This document shows positions 23,931 to 32,075 of a DNA stretch of 64,000 bases, piece by piece. The notes beneath the pieces are model-generated. The model saw only the letters and a program-made list of their open reading frames with translations, did no database searches and had not been told where the DNA came from. The DNA is from Bradyrhizobium sp. 149 (GTDB lineage: Bacteria; Pseudomonadota; Alphaproteobacteria; Rhizobiales; Xanthobacteraceae), in NCBI RefSeq assembly GCF_023073915.1, contig NZ_JADPKK010000022.1:1116001-1180000 (forward strand), written 5' to 3'. Position 1 is the first letter of the stretch. Every line of letters starts with the position of its first letter. A program made the position numbers and the translations under genes.

Positions 23931-24332
23931 TCATACGAGGACCAGCTGGGTCTGCGTCACCACGGCGATCAGCTTGCCGTCCTCAGTCTCCAGCCGGGTG
24001 GTCCAGACCTGGGTCCGCCGACCCCGGTGGATCGGGGTGGCGGTCGCGATCACCATAGTTCCCTCCTTGGCGCCGCCGATGAAGTTGGTCTTGCTCTCGA
24101 GCGTCGTCGTGCCCTTGGCGTCCTCCGGCAGATTGATCACGGTGGCCGCCGCGGCGACGGAATCGGCCAGGGCCATCACCGCGCCGCCGTGGATAGTGCG
24201 ATGAAGCGTGCAGAGATCGGGCCTGACCGTCATCCGCGCCACCACGCAGTCCTTCCCGGCCTCGACGAATTCGACGCCCTTGAGCTCAGCAAACGGCATC
24301 TTCATCGCTTTGAGTTTCTCGAGCGGCGTCAT
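23931..24332 (-). CDS. PaaI-type hotdog thioesterase
   Basis: A 133-residue hotdog-fold protein. The signature TIHGGAVMALADSVAAAAT (about 45-63), with the conserved HGG turn and catalytic Asp in the long helix, marks the PaaI/YdiI-like acyl-CoA thioesterase group; the TTLESKTNFIGGAKEG segment forms the next strands. Such enzymes hydrolyse aromatic or medium-chain acyl-CoA esters. The ATG at 24330-24332 has GGGAGGAG upstream and gives family length; a longer reading frame adds 36 unrelated residues. No phenylacetate genes are nearby. Confidence 0.85.
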   Translation of the reverse strand: MTPLEKLKAMKMPFAELKGVEFVEAGKDCVVARMTVRPDLCTLHRTIHGGAVMALADSVAAAATVINLPEDAKGTTTLESKTNFIGGAKEGTMVIATATPIHRGRRTQVWTTRLETEDGKLIAVVTQTQLVLV

Positions 24333-24453
24333 CGGATCTCCTCCCAAATCATTCTGCTCACAGGATGAATTGCTCAACGCGGCAAAGCAATGACGTCCAA
24401 GGTAATAGTCATCGTGACATCGGTCGGAGCGTTTGCGCATATGATTTCGCCAT

Positions 24454-24537
24454 GCGCTGCTTCCCGCCCGCCGTATCGTCTGCTTGACCGAAGAGACCGT
24501 CGAGACGCTCTATCTCCTCGGCGAGCAGGACCGCATC
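24454..24537 (+). pseudogene. N-terminal relic of a BtuF-like (cobalamin/iron) binding protein
   Basis: In the gap between the thioesterase and the kyn operon, the plus strand encodes ALLPARRIVCLTEETVETL followed by YLLGEQDRI, which matches the start of cobalamin/iron-siderophore ABC binding proteins (PRRIVCLTxExxETLYxLGExDRIVG). The match ends at 24537 and the following codons (AKWRRAVSG) do not continue the family; an in-frame stop lies just upstream. It is read as the stump of a deleted gene. Confidence 0.6.
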
Positions 24538-24580
24538 GCTAAGTGGCGCCGCGCTGTGTCTGGGGCGAGACCGGCACTTC

Positions 24581-25795
24581 TCACGTCACCGCATTCACCA
24601 CCTGATACTCCGGCCGCCGCCACACCTCGCCGGTGATCACGTCCTCGACGACCTCGGCCGCCTTCAGCACCTCGGCCTCGCCGATATACAGCGGCGTGAT
24701 GCCAAATCTCATGATATCAGGCGCGCGGAAATCGCCGATGACGCCACGGGCGATGAGAGCCTGCATCGCGGCGTAGCCCCCTTCGAAGGCGAAGGAGACT
24801 TGCGAGCCGCGGCGGTCATGGGCACGCGGGGTGACCAGGGTCAGCTGGGGGCAACCGCGCTCGACTTCGCTGATGAGGAGATCGCCGAGCGCCAGCGAGC
24901 GGGCCCGGACCTCGGCGATATCGACGCGGTCCCAGATGTCGAGCGCGGCCTCCAGTGCCGCCATTGCCAGCACCGGGGGTGTCCCGACGCGCATGCGCTC
25001 GACGCCACCCGCGGCCGCATAGGAAAGCTCGAACGCGAACGGCTTTGCGTGGCCCATCCAGCCCGACAAAGCGGCGCGGACGCTGTCGGCGTGGCGCGGC
25101 GCGACGTAGAGGAAGGCCGGCGCGCCTGGGCCGGCATTGATGTATTTGTAGGTGCATCCGGCGGCGAAATCAGCGCCGGTGCCTGCAAGGTCAACCGGCA
25201 GCGCGCCGGCCGAATGCGCGAGGTCCCAGACCGTGACGATGCCGAGCCGATGCGCTCTTGCAGTCAGCTTGGCCATATCGTGGCGGCGCCCGGTGCGGTA
25301 ATCGACCTCGGTGATGTAGAGGACCGCAATCTCTTCCGACAACGAAGCCTCGATCTCCTCCGGCGTCACCAGGCGTAATTGATGGCCACGGCCGAGCGTC
25401 GCGATCAGGCCTTCGGCCATGTAGAGATCGGTCGGAAAATTGCCGGTGTCCGACAGGACGACCTTGCGTGACGCGTTCATGTCGAGCGCGGCGGCGAGCG
25501 CCTGATAGACCTTGAGCGACAGCGTATCTCCGACCATGACGGAGCCGGTTTCCGCGCCGATCAGTCGCGCGATGCGATCGCCGACATGGCGCGGCTGGGC
25601 ATACCAGCCCGCACTGTTCCAGGCGCGGATCAGCTGGTCGCCCCACTCGGCGGTGATGACGCGGCTGACGCGCTCGGCAACGCCAAGCGGCAGCGCGCCG
25701 AGCGAATTGCCGTCGAGATAGATTACACCGTCGGGCATATGGAACAGCGCCTTGGTGTCGTCGTAGACGCGAAGCTTGGTCGTGCGAGCAGACAT
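24581..25795 (-). CDS. kynU: Kynureninase
   Basis: PLP enzyme cleaving L-kynurenine to anthranilate and alanine. The 404-residue length fits the family. Landmarks: YLDGNSLGALP (26-36), the VWDLAHSAGALPVDL block (189-203) with the PLP-ring Asp, and CTYKYINAGPG (214-224), where Lys217 forms the Schiff base. The C-terminal RFGITPLYIGEAEVL also matches. It is the last gene of an operon with tryptophan dioxygenase (11-base gap) and a formamidase, so the three convert tryptophan to anthranilate. The start ATG at 25793-25795 has a fair ribosome site. Confidence 0.95.
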   Translation of the reverse strand: MSARTTKLRVYDDTKALFHMPDGVIYLDGNSLGALPLGVAERVSRVITAEWGDQLIRAWNSAGWYAQPRHVGDRIARLIGAETGSVMVGDTLSLKVYQALAAALDMNASRKVVLSDTGNFPTDLYMAEGLIATLGRGHQLRLVTPEEIEASLSEEIAVLYITEVDYRTGRRHDMAKLTARAHRLGIVTVWDLAHSAGALPVDLAGTGADFAAGCTYKYINAGPGAPAFLYVAPRHADSVRAALSGWMGHAKPFAFELSYAAAGGVERMRVGTPPVLAMAALEAALDIWDRVDIAEVRARSLALGDLLISEVERGCPQLTLVTPRAHDRRGSQVSFAFEGGYAAMQALIARGVIGDFRAPDIMRFGITPLYIGEAEVLKAAEVVEDVITGEVWRRPEYQVVNAVT

Positions 25796-25806
25796 TCTGG
25801 AAATCT

Positions 25807-26646
25807 CTACAGGATCGTGCGCACGCGCCAGAGTTCGGGAAACAGCTCGACCTCCAGCATGCGCTTGAGATAGCTGACGCCGCCGGTGCCGCCGGTGCCG
25901 CGCTTGAAGCCGATGACACGCTCGACCGTCGTCACATGGTTGAAGCGCCAGCGGCGGAAATAATCCTCGAAATCGACCAGCTTCTCGGCGAGCTCGTAGA
26001 GCATCCAGTGCGTTTCCGGCGCCTCGTATACGATACGCCAGGCCTGCAGCACGCCCTCGCTAAAACTGTGGGTCTCACGAATATCGCGCGCCAGCACGGC
26101 TGCAGGCATCTTGAGCCCGTTGCGGTCGGCGAGCCGCAGCACCTCGTCATAGAGGCTTGGCGTCGCGAGCTCGGCTTCGAGCAGCTGCGTCGTTTCCACA
26201 TCGTGCGCGTGCGGCTTGAGCATGGCATGGTTGCGATTGCCGAGCAGGAATTCGATCAGCCGGTATTGCCGCGACTGGAAGCCTGAAGACTGGCCAAGCT
26301 GCGAGCGGAAGCGCGTATACTCGCTGGGCGTCATGGTGCGCAGCACGTCCCAGGCGCCGTTGAGCTGCTCGAAGATGCGCGACATCCGCGCCAGCATCTT
26401 CATCGCAGGCTGCACCTCATCCTTCGCGATCGAACGGCGTGCGGCGCTGAGCTCGTGGATGGCGAGCCGCATCCACAGTTCGGTCGTCTGATGCTGGATG
26501 ATGAACAGCATCTCGTCATGCGCTTCCGACAGCGGATGCTGTGCGCCGAGGATGGCGTCCAGCGCCAGATAGTTGCCATAGGACATGCGCCGGGCGAAAT
26601 CCGTCTCGGCGCCTTCGCTTGCGGGATCGTATTCGCTGGACGTCAT
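25807..26646 (-). CDS. kynA: Tryptophan 2,3-dioxygenase
   Basis: Haem enzyme opening the tryptophan indole ring to N-formylkynurenine; the first step of the pathway. The 279-residue product carries the family blocks SYGNYLALDAILGAQHPLS, EMLFIIQHQTTELWMRL (substrate pocket His and helix), SGFQSRQYRLIEFLLGN and FNHVTTVERVIGFKRGTGGTGG, with the proximal haem His in the RWRFNHVTTV segment. Full length and intact. It lies 11 bases before kynU and 33 bases after the formamidase gene. Confidence 0.96.
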   Translation of the reverse strand: MTSSEYDPASEGAETDFARRMSYGNYLALDAILGAQHPLSEAHDEMLFIIQHQTTELWMRLAIHELSAARRSIAKDEVQPAMKMLARMSRIFEQLNGAWDVLRTMTPSEYTRFRSQLGQSSGFQSRQYRLIEFLLGNRNHAMLKPHAHDVETTQLLEAELATPSLYDEVLRLADRNGLKMPAAVLARDIRETHSFSEGVLQAWRIVYEAPETHWMLYELAEKLVDFEDYFRRWRFNHVTTVERVIGFKRGTGGTGGVSYLKRMLEVELFPELWRVRTIL

Positions 26647-26679
26647 GACAGGCCCTTTCGATCGATCTTCCAGGCCTCG

Positions 26680-27492
26680 TCAGTCGAGGCCGATCAGGCG
26701 CGCGGTAATTGGCGACGACGGGTCCTTGAGGGCGTCGATCACGGTGAAATGGTTCAGCCCGGGATCGACGACAAGACGCGTCGGCACGTCGAATCCAGTC
26801 CAGACATTGGCCATCAGATCGGACTGGCGGATGAATTCGGGCCGCTCGTTGCCGCCGACCCAAGCCGTCAACGGCGAAGGCCCGCGCGGCAGATGCAGCG
26901 CCGCGCTTTCCAGCGTCGCCTCTTCCATCGTCATGCGCAGGGTGTCGTTCATCTTGGTCTTGAGCAGCGGACGCAGATCATGCAGGCCGCTGATGGAGAG
27001 CGTGCCGGCGATGCGGTTGGCGACGGCAGGCTCGAGCCGGCTGTCGTCACACAGCATGCGCGTGACGAGATGCCCGCCGGCGGAGTGGCCGGCGAGCCGG
27101 ATCGGGCCTGCGACGAGCGAAGCCGCCTTGGAGATTGCGGCTGTGATCTCAGCGGTGATGTCGGAAATGCGCACGGATGGCGCCAGCGTGTAGCTCGGCA
27201 ATGCCACAGTCCAGCCATGATGACGCGCGCCTTCGGCGAGATCGGTCCACGTCGACTTGTCGAAGCGCATCCAGTAGCCGCCGTGGACGAACACGACGAG
27301 GCCCTTGCTGTCGCCGTCGGGCAGGATCAGGTCGAGACGCTGCCGCTCGGTGGCACCATAGGCGATGTCGGCGCGAAGAAAGTCTTTCAGCCCAGCGCGA
27401 TAAGCCGCCGCCCGCTCCGCCCACAGCGCCGGCATCTTGTCCGAACCCGGGATGTGGGCCGAATTGGCATAAGCATCATCCCAATCGCGCAT
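26680..27492 (-). CDS. Kynurenine formamidase, alpha/beta-hydrolase type
   Basis: A 270-residue alpha/beta hydrolase heading the kyn operon. VFVHGGYWMRFDKS (67-80) supplies the HGGYW oxyanion motif, GHSAGGHL about 147-154 the Ser nucleophile, and the C-terminal GLNHFTVIDAL the catalytic His. This motif set matches the eukaryotic-type arylformamidase (AFMID) group, not the cyclase-like KynB usual in bacteria. Its place directly before tryptophan dioxygenase and kynureninase makes hydrolysis of N-formylkynurenine to kynurenine the clear assignment by context, though activity is inferred. ATG at 27490-27492. A 12-bp palindrome sits about 80 bases upstream. Confidence 0.85.
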   Translation of the reverse strand: MRDWDDAYANSAHIPGSDKMPALWAERAAAYRAGLKDFLRADIAYGATERQRLDLILPDGDSKGLVVFVHGGYWMRFDKSTWTDLAEGARHHGWTVALPSYTLAPSVRISDITAEITAAISKAASLVAGPIRLAGHSAGGHLVTRMLCDDSRLEPAVANRIAGTLSISGLHDLRPLLKTKMNDTLRMTMEEATLESAALHLPRGPSPLTAWVGGNERPEFIRQSDLMANVWTGFDVPTRLVVDPGLNHFTVIDALKDPSSPITARLIGLD

Positions 27493-27572
27493 TGTTGCTA
27501 CCTCGACGGACTCAAGACCTTATGGACCTGGTGCCAGTTTGCCACCGGCGCGGGCGGCATCCTAGTCTTTCT

Positions 27573-27584
27573 TTTAAGCTTAAA
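27573..27584. promoter_or_regulatory. TTTAAGCTTAAA palindrome upstream of the kyn operon
   Basis: A perfect 12-bp AT-rich palindrome about 80 bases before the formamidase start, in otherwise GC-rich DNA. Position and symmetry suit an operator for an Lrp- or MarR-type regulator; in pseudomonads kyn genes are controlled by the Lrp-family KynR. No regulator gene adjoins the operon, so the binding protein is unknown. Confidence 0.45.
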
Positions 27585-27634
27585 GGATTTTGAGGCGCCG
27601 ATGGATTGGGCGGGCGAAGATTTGCTGGTTCGTT

Positions 27635-27746
27635 CCCCGGGCAGCGCAGCGTGCAACGATGCGCTGCTGAACCGGGGTCCAGCGTGTGCGGTGACGTGGG
27701 TCCCGGCTCTGCGGCGCATCGCTTCCCGCTGCGCCGCGTCCGGGAC
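27635..27746. repeat. Two adjacent nested palindromes (dispersed-repeat type)
   Basis: Element 1: CCCCGG (27635-27640) pairs with CCGGGG (27672-27677) and GCAGCGCA (27641-27648) with TGCGCTGC (27660-27667). Element 2: GTCCCGG (27700-27706) pairs with CCGGGAC (27740-27746) and GCGGCGCA (27711-27718) with TGCGCCGC (27730-27737). Both fold into two-tier hairpins with shared sequence, as in dispersed repeats remembered from Bradyrhizobium. They fill the gap between the kyn operon and the M20 gene. Confidence 0.7.
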
Positions 27747-27753
27747 ACGAGAA

Positions 27754-29031
27754 CTACCCCTTCTCCACCCCGCACCAATCCGCGATGAACAGCGCCATCG
27801 CCTTGGTCGTCTTCTTCAGCGAGTCCAGATGGACATATTCATTGAAGCCGTGCATCTCGCCGCCACTCGCGCCGAAGCAGAGGCTCGGGATACCGTGATT
27901 GAGGCCGTAGAAGCGGGTGTCGGTGAGCGCGGTGAAGACGAGGTCTTCAACTTCGCCGCCATAGACGGTATTGAAGGCCTTGCCGAACGCCGCCTCGGGC
28001 GCGGCGGCGTCGGTCAGCTCATAGCCTTCCGACAAAAAGCCCGACCATTCGATCTGCGGCGGATTGTTGGCGAGGAAGCGGTGGTTGCGCGCGGCAGCCG
28101 TAACGCAGGCCATGATCTCCTTCTGGTGATCGGCGATCGACCAGCCCGGCAGCACGGCAATCCGGCAATCGACGTCGCACCAGGCCGGCACGCTGGAGGC
28201 CCAGTCGCCGCCCTTAATGATGCCGGGGTTGAAATTGATAGGATGGTTCAGTGCCTTGAAGTGACGATCGGCTTTCGCGCGCTCGTTCCACTCGATCTCG
28301 AGTTTTTGCAGCGCCTGGATCAAGTGATAGGCCGCCATGATTGCGTTCGCGCCGGAGCCGGCGAAGGCAACATGGGTCGGATGGCCCTTCACGCGCAGGC
28401 GGAACCAGATCACGCCGACCTGCGAGCGCACCATCTTGCCGCCGGTCGGCTCGGGGATGAAGCAGGCGTCCGCGCGATAGCCGCGCTGAAGCGTCGAGAG
28501 TGCACCTACGCCGGTGCTCTCCTCCTCGATCACGGACTGGAAGTGAATCCGCGCCGTCGGCTTGAGGCCCGCGGCCTTGATCGCATCCAGAGCATAGAGC
28601 GCGCCGATCGTGCCCGACTTCATGTCGCAGGCACCGCGACCGAACATCTTGCCGTCCTTGATGACGGGTGAGAATGGCGGGGTATCCCACAGTTCCAGCG
28701 GCCCGGCCGGCACGACGTCGCAGTGGCCCTGGAGGATCAGCGATTTGCCGGCCTCGGTCTTGGGACGATATGTGCCGACCACCGTACGGGCCTTGGAGAA
28801 GTCGTGCTCGATCGGCCCGAAGCCGCGCAGATCCTTGAGGTCGTCGACATTGATGTGCCAGTCGTCGACCTCGTAGCCGCGCGCGCGCAGAAGGTCGCCG
28901 ATCATGTCCTGGCACGGTCCCTCCGCACCGCGGGTCGAGGGGATCGCGACGAAATTGCGTGTGGTCGCAAGCTGGGCTTCGAAGCCGGCGTCGACGGCGT
29001 CAAGAATCCTCTGCTGCGTTTCGGCATTCAT
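27754..29031 (-). CDS. M20 family (ArgE/DapE-type) deacylase
   Basis: A 425-residue zinc peptidase/deacylase. Metal-site landmarks: LQGHCDVVPAG (His-x-Asp), GRGACDMKSGTIGAL (bridging Asp), IEEESTGVGAL (catalytic Glu pair), the PEPTGG block and, near the C-terminus, the final His in GGEMHGFNEYV. This set matches ArgE/DapE-type enzymes that remove acyl groups from amino acids; specificity cannot be set from sequence, and the protein is longer than typical DapE. The ATG at 29029-29031 begins the family N-terminus (MNAETQQRILDAVDA). No operon partner is seen; the PNPOx gene upstream is separated by 54 bases on the same strand. Confidence 0.85.
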   Translation of the reverse strand: MNAETQQRILDAVDAGFEAQLATTRNFVAIPSTRGAEGPCQDMIGDLLRARGYEVDDWHINVDDLKDLRGFGPIEHDFSKARTVVGTYRPKTEAGKSLILQGHCDVVPAGPLELWDTPPFSPVIKDGKMFGRGACDMKSGTIGALYALDAIKAAGLKPTARIHFQSVIEEESTGVGALSTLQRGYRADACFIPEPTGGKMVRSQVGVIWFRLRVKGHPTHVAFAGSGANAIMAAYHLIQALQKLEIEWNERAKADRHFKALNHPINFNPGIIKGGDWASSVPAWCDVDCRIAVLPGWSIADHQKEIMACVTAAARNHRFLANNPPQIEWSGFLSEGYELTDAAAPEAAFGKAFNTVYGGEVEDLVFTALTDTRFYGLNHGIPSLCFGASGGEMHGFNEYVHLDSLKKTTKAMALFIADWCGVEKG

Positions 29032-29085
29032 CAGGCAACTCCAATCGGGCATTCAGATCATCGATGGAGCGCAAGCTAACCGATT

Positions 29086-29811
29086 TCAGCCGTTCGGGTA
29101 CTCTGCAAAATAGGCATCCCGCAATGCATCTTCGAGCAGCCGGCCTTCGGAATAGCCATTCAGCGTCACCGGCCGGCTCACGCCGTCCAGCAGCCGCGGG
29201 CAAGGTTCCGGCGCGCCGAGCATGGTGCGTACCGGGATGCGTTCGGCATAGATCGGCAACGCATAGTCCTCGTCGTCGTCGGCGACACCCTTGGCGCGGA
29301 CTTTTGCGGAGGCCTCGTCGATCTCCATCGCGATAAAGGAGGTCGCCTTGATCTCCTGCGCATTGCTCTGGCGCAGGCTCGCGGTGCGATCCGGGAAGAA
29401 GCGGTCGACCATCGCGATCACCGCGCGCTCTTTCTCCTCCGGATCCGTGACGAGATAGGCGGTGCCGAACGCCATCACGGCGCGGTAGTCGGCCGAGTGA
29501 TTAAATCCGCAGCGTGCCAGCACCAGACTGTCGAGATGGGCGACCGTCAGGCACACACGCTCGCCCCGAGTCTGGTTGCGCAGCATGCGGCTGGCGCTCG
29601 AGCCGTGCCAATACAGCTTCGTCCCTTCGCGCCAAAAGAAGGTCGGCGTGCAATAAGGTTGGCCGTCGATCGCGTAGGAGACGTGGCACAGCATCGAGGA
29701 ATCCAGGATGCGATGAACAGTGTCGTGATCGTAGAAGCCGCGGTCATGACGGCGCTTCACCTGGTTGCGCGCGGAGGTCGGATAGGAATTTGGGCTTTCG
29801 GTCTGGCTCAC
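29086..29811 (-). CDS. Pyridoxamine 5'-phosphate oxidase-family flavoprotein
   Basis: A 241-residue split-barrel flavin-binding protein. RRHDRGFYDHDTVHRILDSSMLCHVSYAIDGQPYCTPTFFWREGTKLYWHGS is continuous with the nitroreductase/NimA-like subgroup of the PNPOx superfamily in order of elements (only fragments quoted here overlap: DRGFYDHDTVHRILD, CHVSYAIDGQPYCTP, LYWHGSSASRMLRN). The start is taken as GTG 29809-29811 with GGAG 5 bases upstream, because a longer reading frame merely runs antisense through the neighbouring MocR gene. It is divergent from that PLP-dependent regulator, a pairing often seen for MocR targets. Role: probably flavin- or haem-linked; not necessarily vitamin B6 metabolism. 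Confidence 0.82.
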   Translation of the reverse strand: MSQTESPNSYPTSARNQVKRRHDRGFYDHDTVHRILDSSMLCHVSYAIDGQPYCTPTFFWREGTKLYWHGSSASRMLRNQTRGERVCLTVAHLDSLVLARCGFNHSADYRAVMAFGTAYLVTDPEEKERAVIAMVDRFFPDRTASLRQSNAQEIKATSFIAMEIDEASAKVRAKGVADDDEDYALPIYAERIPVRTMLGAPEPCPRLLDGVSRPVTLNGYSEGRLLEDALRDAYFAEYPNG

Positions 29812-29886
29812 GGCCGCTCCTGGCGGATCGGAAACAATTCCAGAGCAGTTGTAGCGGTGGATTTGGTCTGCGATAGTACCAATTCC

Positions 29887-31359
29887 ATGCGAAAAATTCC
29901 GACCAATTACGCCCCCTCGCCGGCCAAAGCCGAGCTGCCGCTCGACCTCACCGGCCCGCACATCACGTTTGGCGCCTCGTCGGCGCACCGGCTGTACCAG
30001 GCGCTGTGCGAGATGATCGTCGGCGGCCTGGTGAAACCCGGAGAGCCGCTGCCGCCGTCGCGCACGCTGGCCAAACAGACCGGCTTTCGGCGCAACGCCG
30101 TCGTCAGCGCTTATGAACGGCTGATCGCCGACGGTTTTGCCGACGCCACCGTCGGCTCCGGCACGTTCGTCGCCGCGCGCATCCCCACGCGCGCAGCCGG
30201 GCCGAAGCGGCCGAAGATCATCGTCGAAACGCCCGGGCAAGGCCCGTTTTCGCTGGGCTGTACCCATATCGACGACCGCGCCGTGCAGCGTTTCCGTGCC
30301 TTTGTCGGCCGTCGCATGCGCGCCTTCGGCGCGGAGCATCTGCACTATGGCGACCCCCGCGGCAGCCGCGAGCTGCGTGCGGCAATCGCCGATCACCTGT
30401 TGTCGGCGCGGGGCCTGCGCTGCGATCCCGATCAGATCATGCTGACGTCAGGCACGCTGCACGCGCTGCGTATCGTGCTGAGCGCAATCCTGAAGCCCAA
30501 CGACCAGGTCTGGTGCGAGGACCCGGGTTACCCCGCCGCGCGCAAGACCATCGCGCATTGCGGCTACCGCGCCGTGCCCGTTCCGGTCGACGAGCACGGC
30601 ATGCGGGTCGCCAGGGGCCGCACTGCGGCGCCGTCCGCCCGCGCCGCCTATGTGACGCCGTCGCACCAGTTTCCATTGGGCGTGCAGATGTCGATGCCGC
30701 GACGGCTCGAGCTGCTGGATTGGGCGAAGCAGGCCGGCGCCTTCGTGCTGGAAGACGATTACGACAGTGAGTTCCGCTATGACGGCGCACCGCTGATGTC
30801 GCTCGCCGGAATCGATCACCTCCAGCGCGTGATCTACATGGGCACGTTCGCCAAGACGTTGTTTCCGGGCCTGCGCATCGGTTATTGCGCCCTGCCCGAG
30901 CGCTTGATCGCGGATGTCGCCGCCGCGCGGGCCGCGCTCGACCGCTTTCCCGGCACGCTGATGGAGGGCGCGGTAGCCGACATGCTCAATTCCGGCGCGT
31001 TCGCAGCGAACCTGAAGCGCGTGCGCAAGCTTTACCGCGAGGCGCGCGACGCACTCGCCGAGACTCTGCAAGCGGCATCCGACGGCGTGCTGTCGGTGCC
31101 GGTCCCATCACAGGGTCTGCATCTCGTCGCCCGGTTCGATGCCTCGGTCGATCTGCCGGTGGCGGCAGAAGCCAAGCAGGCCGCCGGCGCCGAAGGCTGG
31201 CTGTTGGCCGACACCTATTCACGCGCACGTCCCCTGCCCGGTTTCGTGCTGGGATTTTCAGGCCACGCGATTCCGAAGCTCGTGGCATCCGCCGAGCGGC
31301 TCGCGCGGGAATCGCGAGCGGCCTTGCGTGCGAGGAGCAAGCCGGCCCGGCGGGCATGA
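29887..31359 (+). CDS. MocR/PdxR-type transcriptional regulator (GntR HTH + aminotransferase domain)
   Basis: A 490-residue fusion of a GntR winged helix (about 30-95: LYQALCEMIVGGLVKPGEPLPPSRTLAKQTG) and a fold-type I aminotransferase domain (about 125-480). The PLP-binding region shows DDYDSEFRYDGAP and the Lys in YMGTFAKTLFPGLRIGY. MocR proteins sense PLP or amino acids and usually control a divergent gene; here that is the PNPOx-family gene across 75 bp. Two copies of CAATTCCA, at 29835-29842 and 29880-29887, could be its binding sites, the second overlapping its own start codon. An earlier in-frame ATG at 29497 lies within the divergent gene and was rejected. Confidence 0.9.
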   Translation: MRKIPTNYAPSPAKAELPLDLTGPHITFGASSAHRLYQALCEMIVGGLVKPGEPLPPSRTLAKQTGFRRNAVVSAYERLIADGFADATVGSGTFVAARIPTRAAGPKRPKIIVETPGQGPFSLGCTHIDDRAVQRFRAFVGRRMRAFGAEHLHYGDPRGSRELRAAIADHLLSARGLRCDPDQIMLTSGTLHALRIVLSAILKPNDQVWCEDPGYPAARKTIAHCGYRAVPVPVDEHGMRVARGRTAAPSARAAYVTPSHQFPLGVQMSMPRRLELLDWAKQAGAFVLEDDYDSEFRYDGAPLMSLAGIDHLQRVIYMGTFAKTLFPGLRIGYCALPERLIADVAAARAALDRFPGTLMEGAVADMLNSGAFAANLKRVRKLYREARDALAETLQAASDGVLSVPVPSQGLHLVARFDASVDLPVAAEAKQAAGAEGWLLADTYSRARPLPGFVLGFSGHAIPKLVASAERLARESRAALRARSKPARRA

Positions 31360-31426
31360 TGAACGTTCACTATGAGAATCGGCCGCCGCTCCCTACATTG
31401 CGGCATCGATCCCGGGACGTCACACC

Positions 31427-31675
31427 ATGCTGCTGCGCCGCGCCACTTGCCTCTCGCTCCTGATCGCCATCGCATTCGCCGCGACGGCGCGCGCAGGCAC
31501 GGTCGGACGCGAGCAGGACATCATCGATCTCAAGCTCGGCCAGCGCGTGCAGGTGGATGACGGAACCTGCCCCGCCGGACAGGTCAAGGAAGTTCGCGGC
31601 GCCAAGATGACCGACAAGGGCGTCGCGCGGACGAGCACCTGCGTCTCGCGATTTGGTCCGAAATCAAAGCGGTGA
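31427..31675 (+). CDS. Small secreted protein of unknown function
   Basis: An 82-residue exported protein. A signal peptide (about 1-23, ending ATARA) precedes a short mature domain with two cysteines (DDGTCPAGQVKEV ... RTSTCVSRFG) and repeated lysines. The pattern is that of small conserved secreted proteins in Bradyrhizobium, possibly the DUF6719 group, but that name is from memory. It ends three bases before the stop of the convergent gene at 31679. Function unknown. Confidence 0.7.
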   Translation: MLLRRATCLSLLIAIAFAATARAGTVGREQDIIDLKLGQRVQVDDGTCPAGQVKEVRGAKMTDKGVARTSTCVSRFGPKSKR

Positions 31676-31678
31676 GCG

Positions 31679-32041
31679 CTACTTCGCCGGATCGAACATG
31701 CACTGCAAGGTCGGCTTGGCGATCTTGGTGAAGGTCGGGCCGATTTCAGTCTGCTTTGCGGCCGGCACCCAGTCGGTCTCGATCGTCGGCACCCCGGTCT
31801 CGCTGATGCCGCGCAGCAGGGCCTCGCGGAGATCGCGATCCTCGACGACAGCAGCGGCATGATCGTGCAGGCAGCCGCAGACCTCTTCCGGATGCTCCCA
31901 GCGCCCGAGCATGCGCGGCGCACATTGCCTCACGAACTCGGTACGGGGATCCGGAAGCCTTGAGGGTGAGCGCACCTGAGCCTGAGCGGCACTGATCGTC
32001 AGAACGGATATGAACGCCGCGGCGCAGAAACGAACGAGCAT
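31679..32041 (-). CDS. Secreted hypothetical protein with four cysteines
   Basis: A 120-residue exported protein: signal peptide about 1-21 (ISAAQAQ), then a compact helical domain with four cysteines (VRQCAPRML, EVCGCLHDH and a C-terminal TLQCMFDPAK) that may form two disulphides. Codon use matches the neighbours. It is convergent with the 82-residue gene and lies just downstream of the 54-residue secreted peptide gene on the same strand; the two may share a transcript. Function unknown. Confidence 0.7.
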   Translation of the reverse strand: MLVRFCAAAFISVLTISAAQAQVRSPSRLPDPRTEFVRQCAPRMLGRWEHPEEVCGCLHDHAAAVVEDRDLREALLRGISETGVPTIETDWVPAAKQTEIGPTFTKIAKPTLQCMFDPAK

Positions 32042-32075
32042 GATGGCCTTTGTCGGCTGATTTTCTTGTTGGCGA

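Noticed and set aside
26455..28671. 738-codon plus-strand frame across the formamidase and M20 genes
   Set aside because: It runs antisense through two real genes and an intergenic repeat; no domain seen.
29812..30396. N-terminal extension of the PNPOx-family frame
   Set aside because: It lies antisense to the MocR gene and lacks similarity to the flavoprotein family; the GTG at 29811 is the better start.
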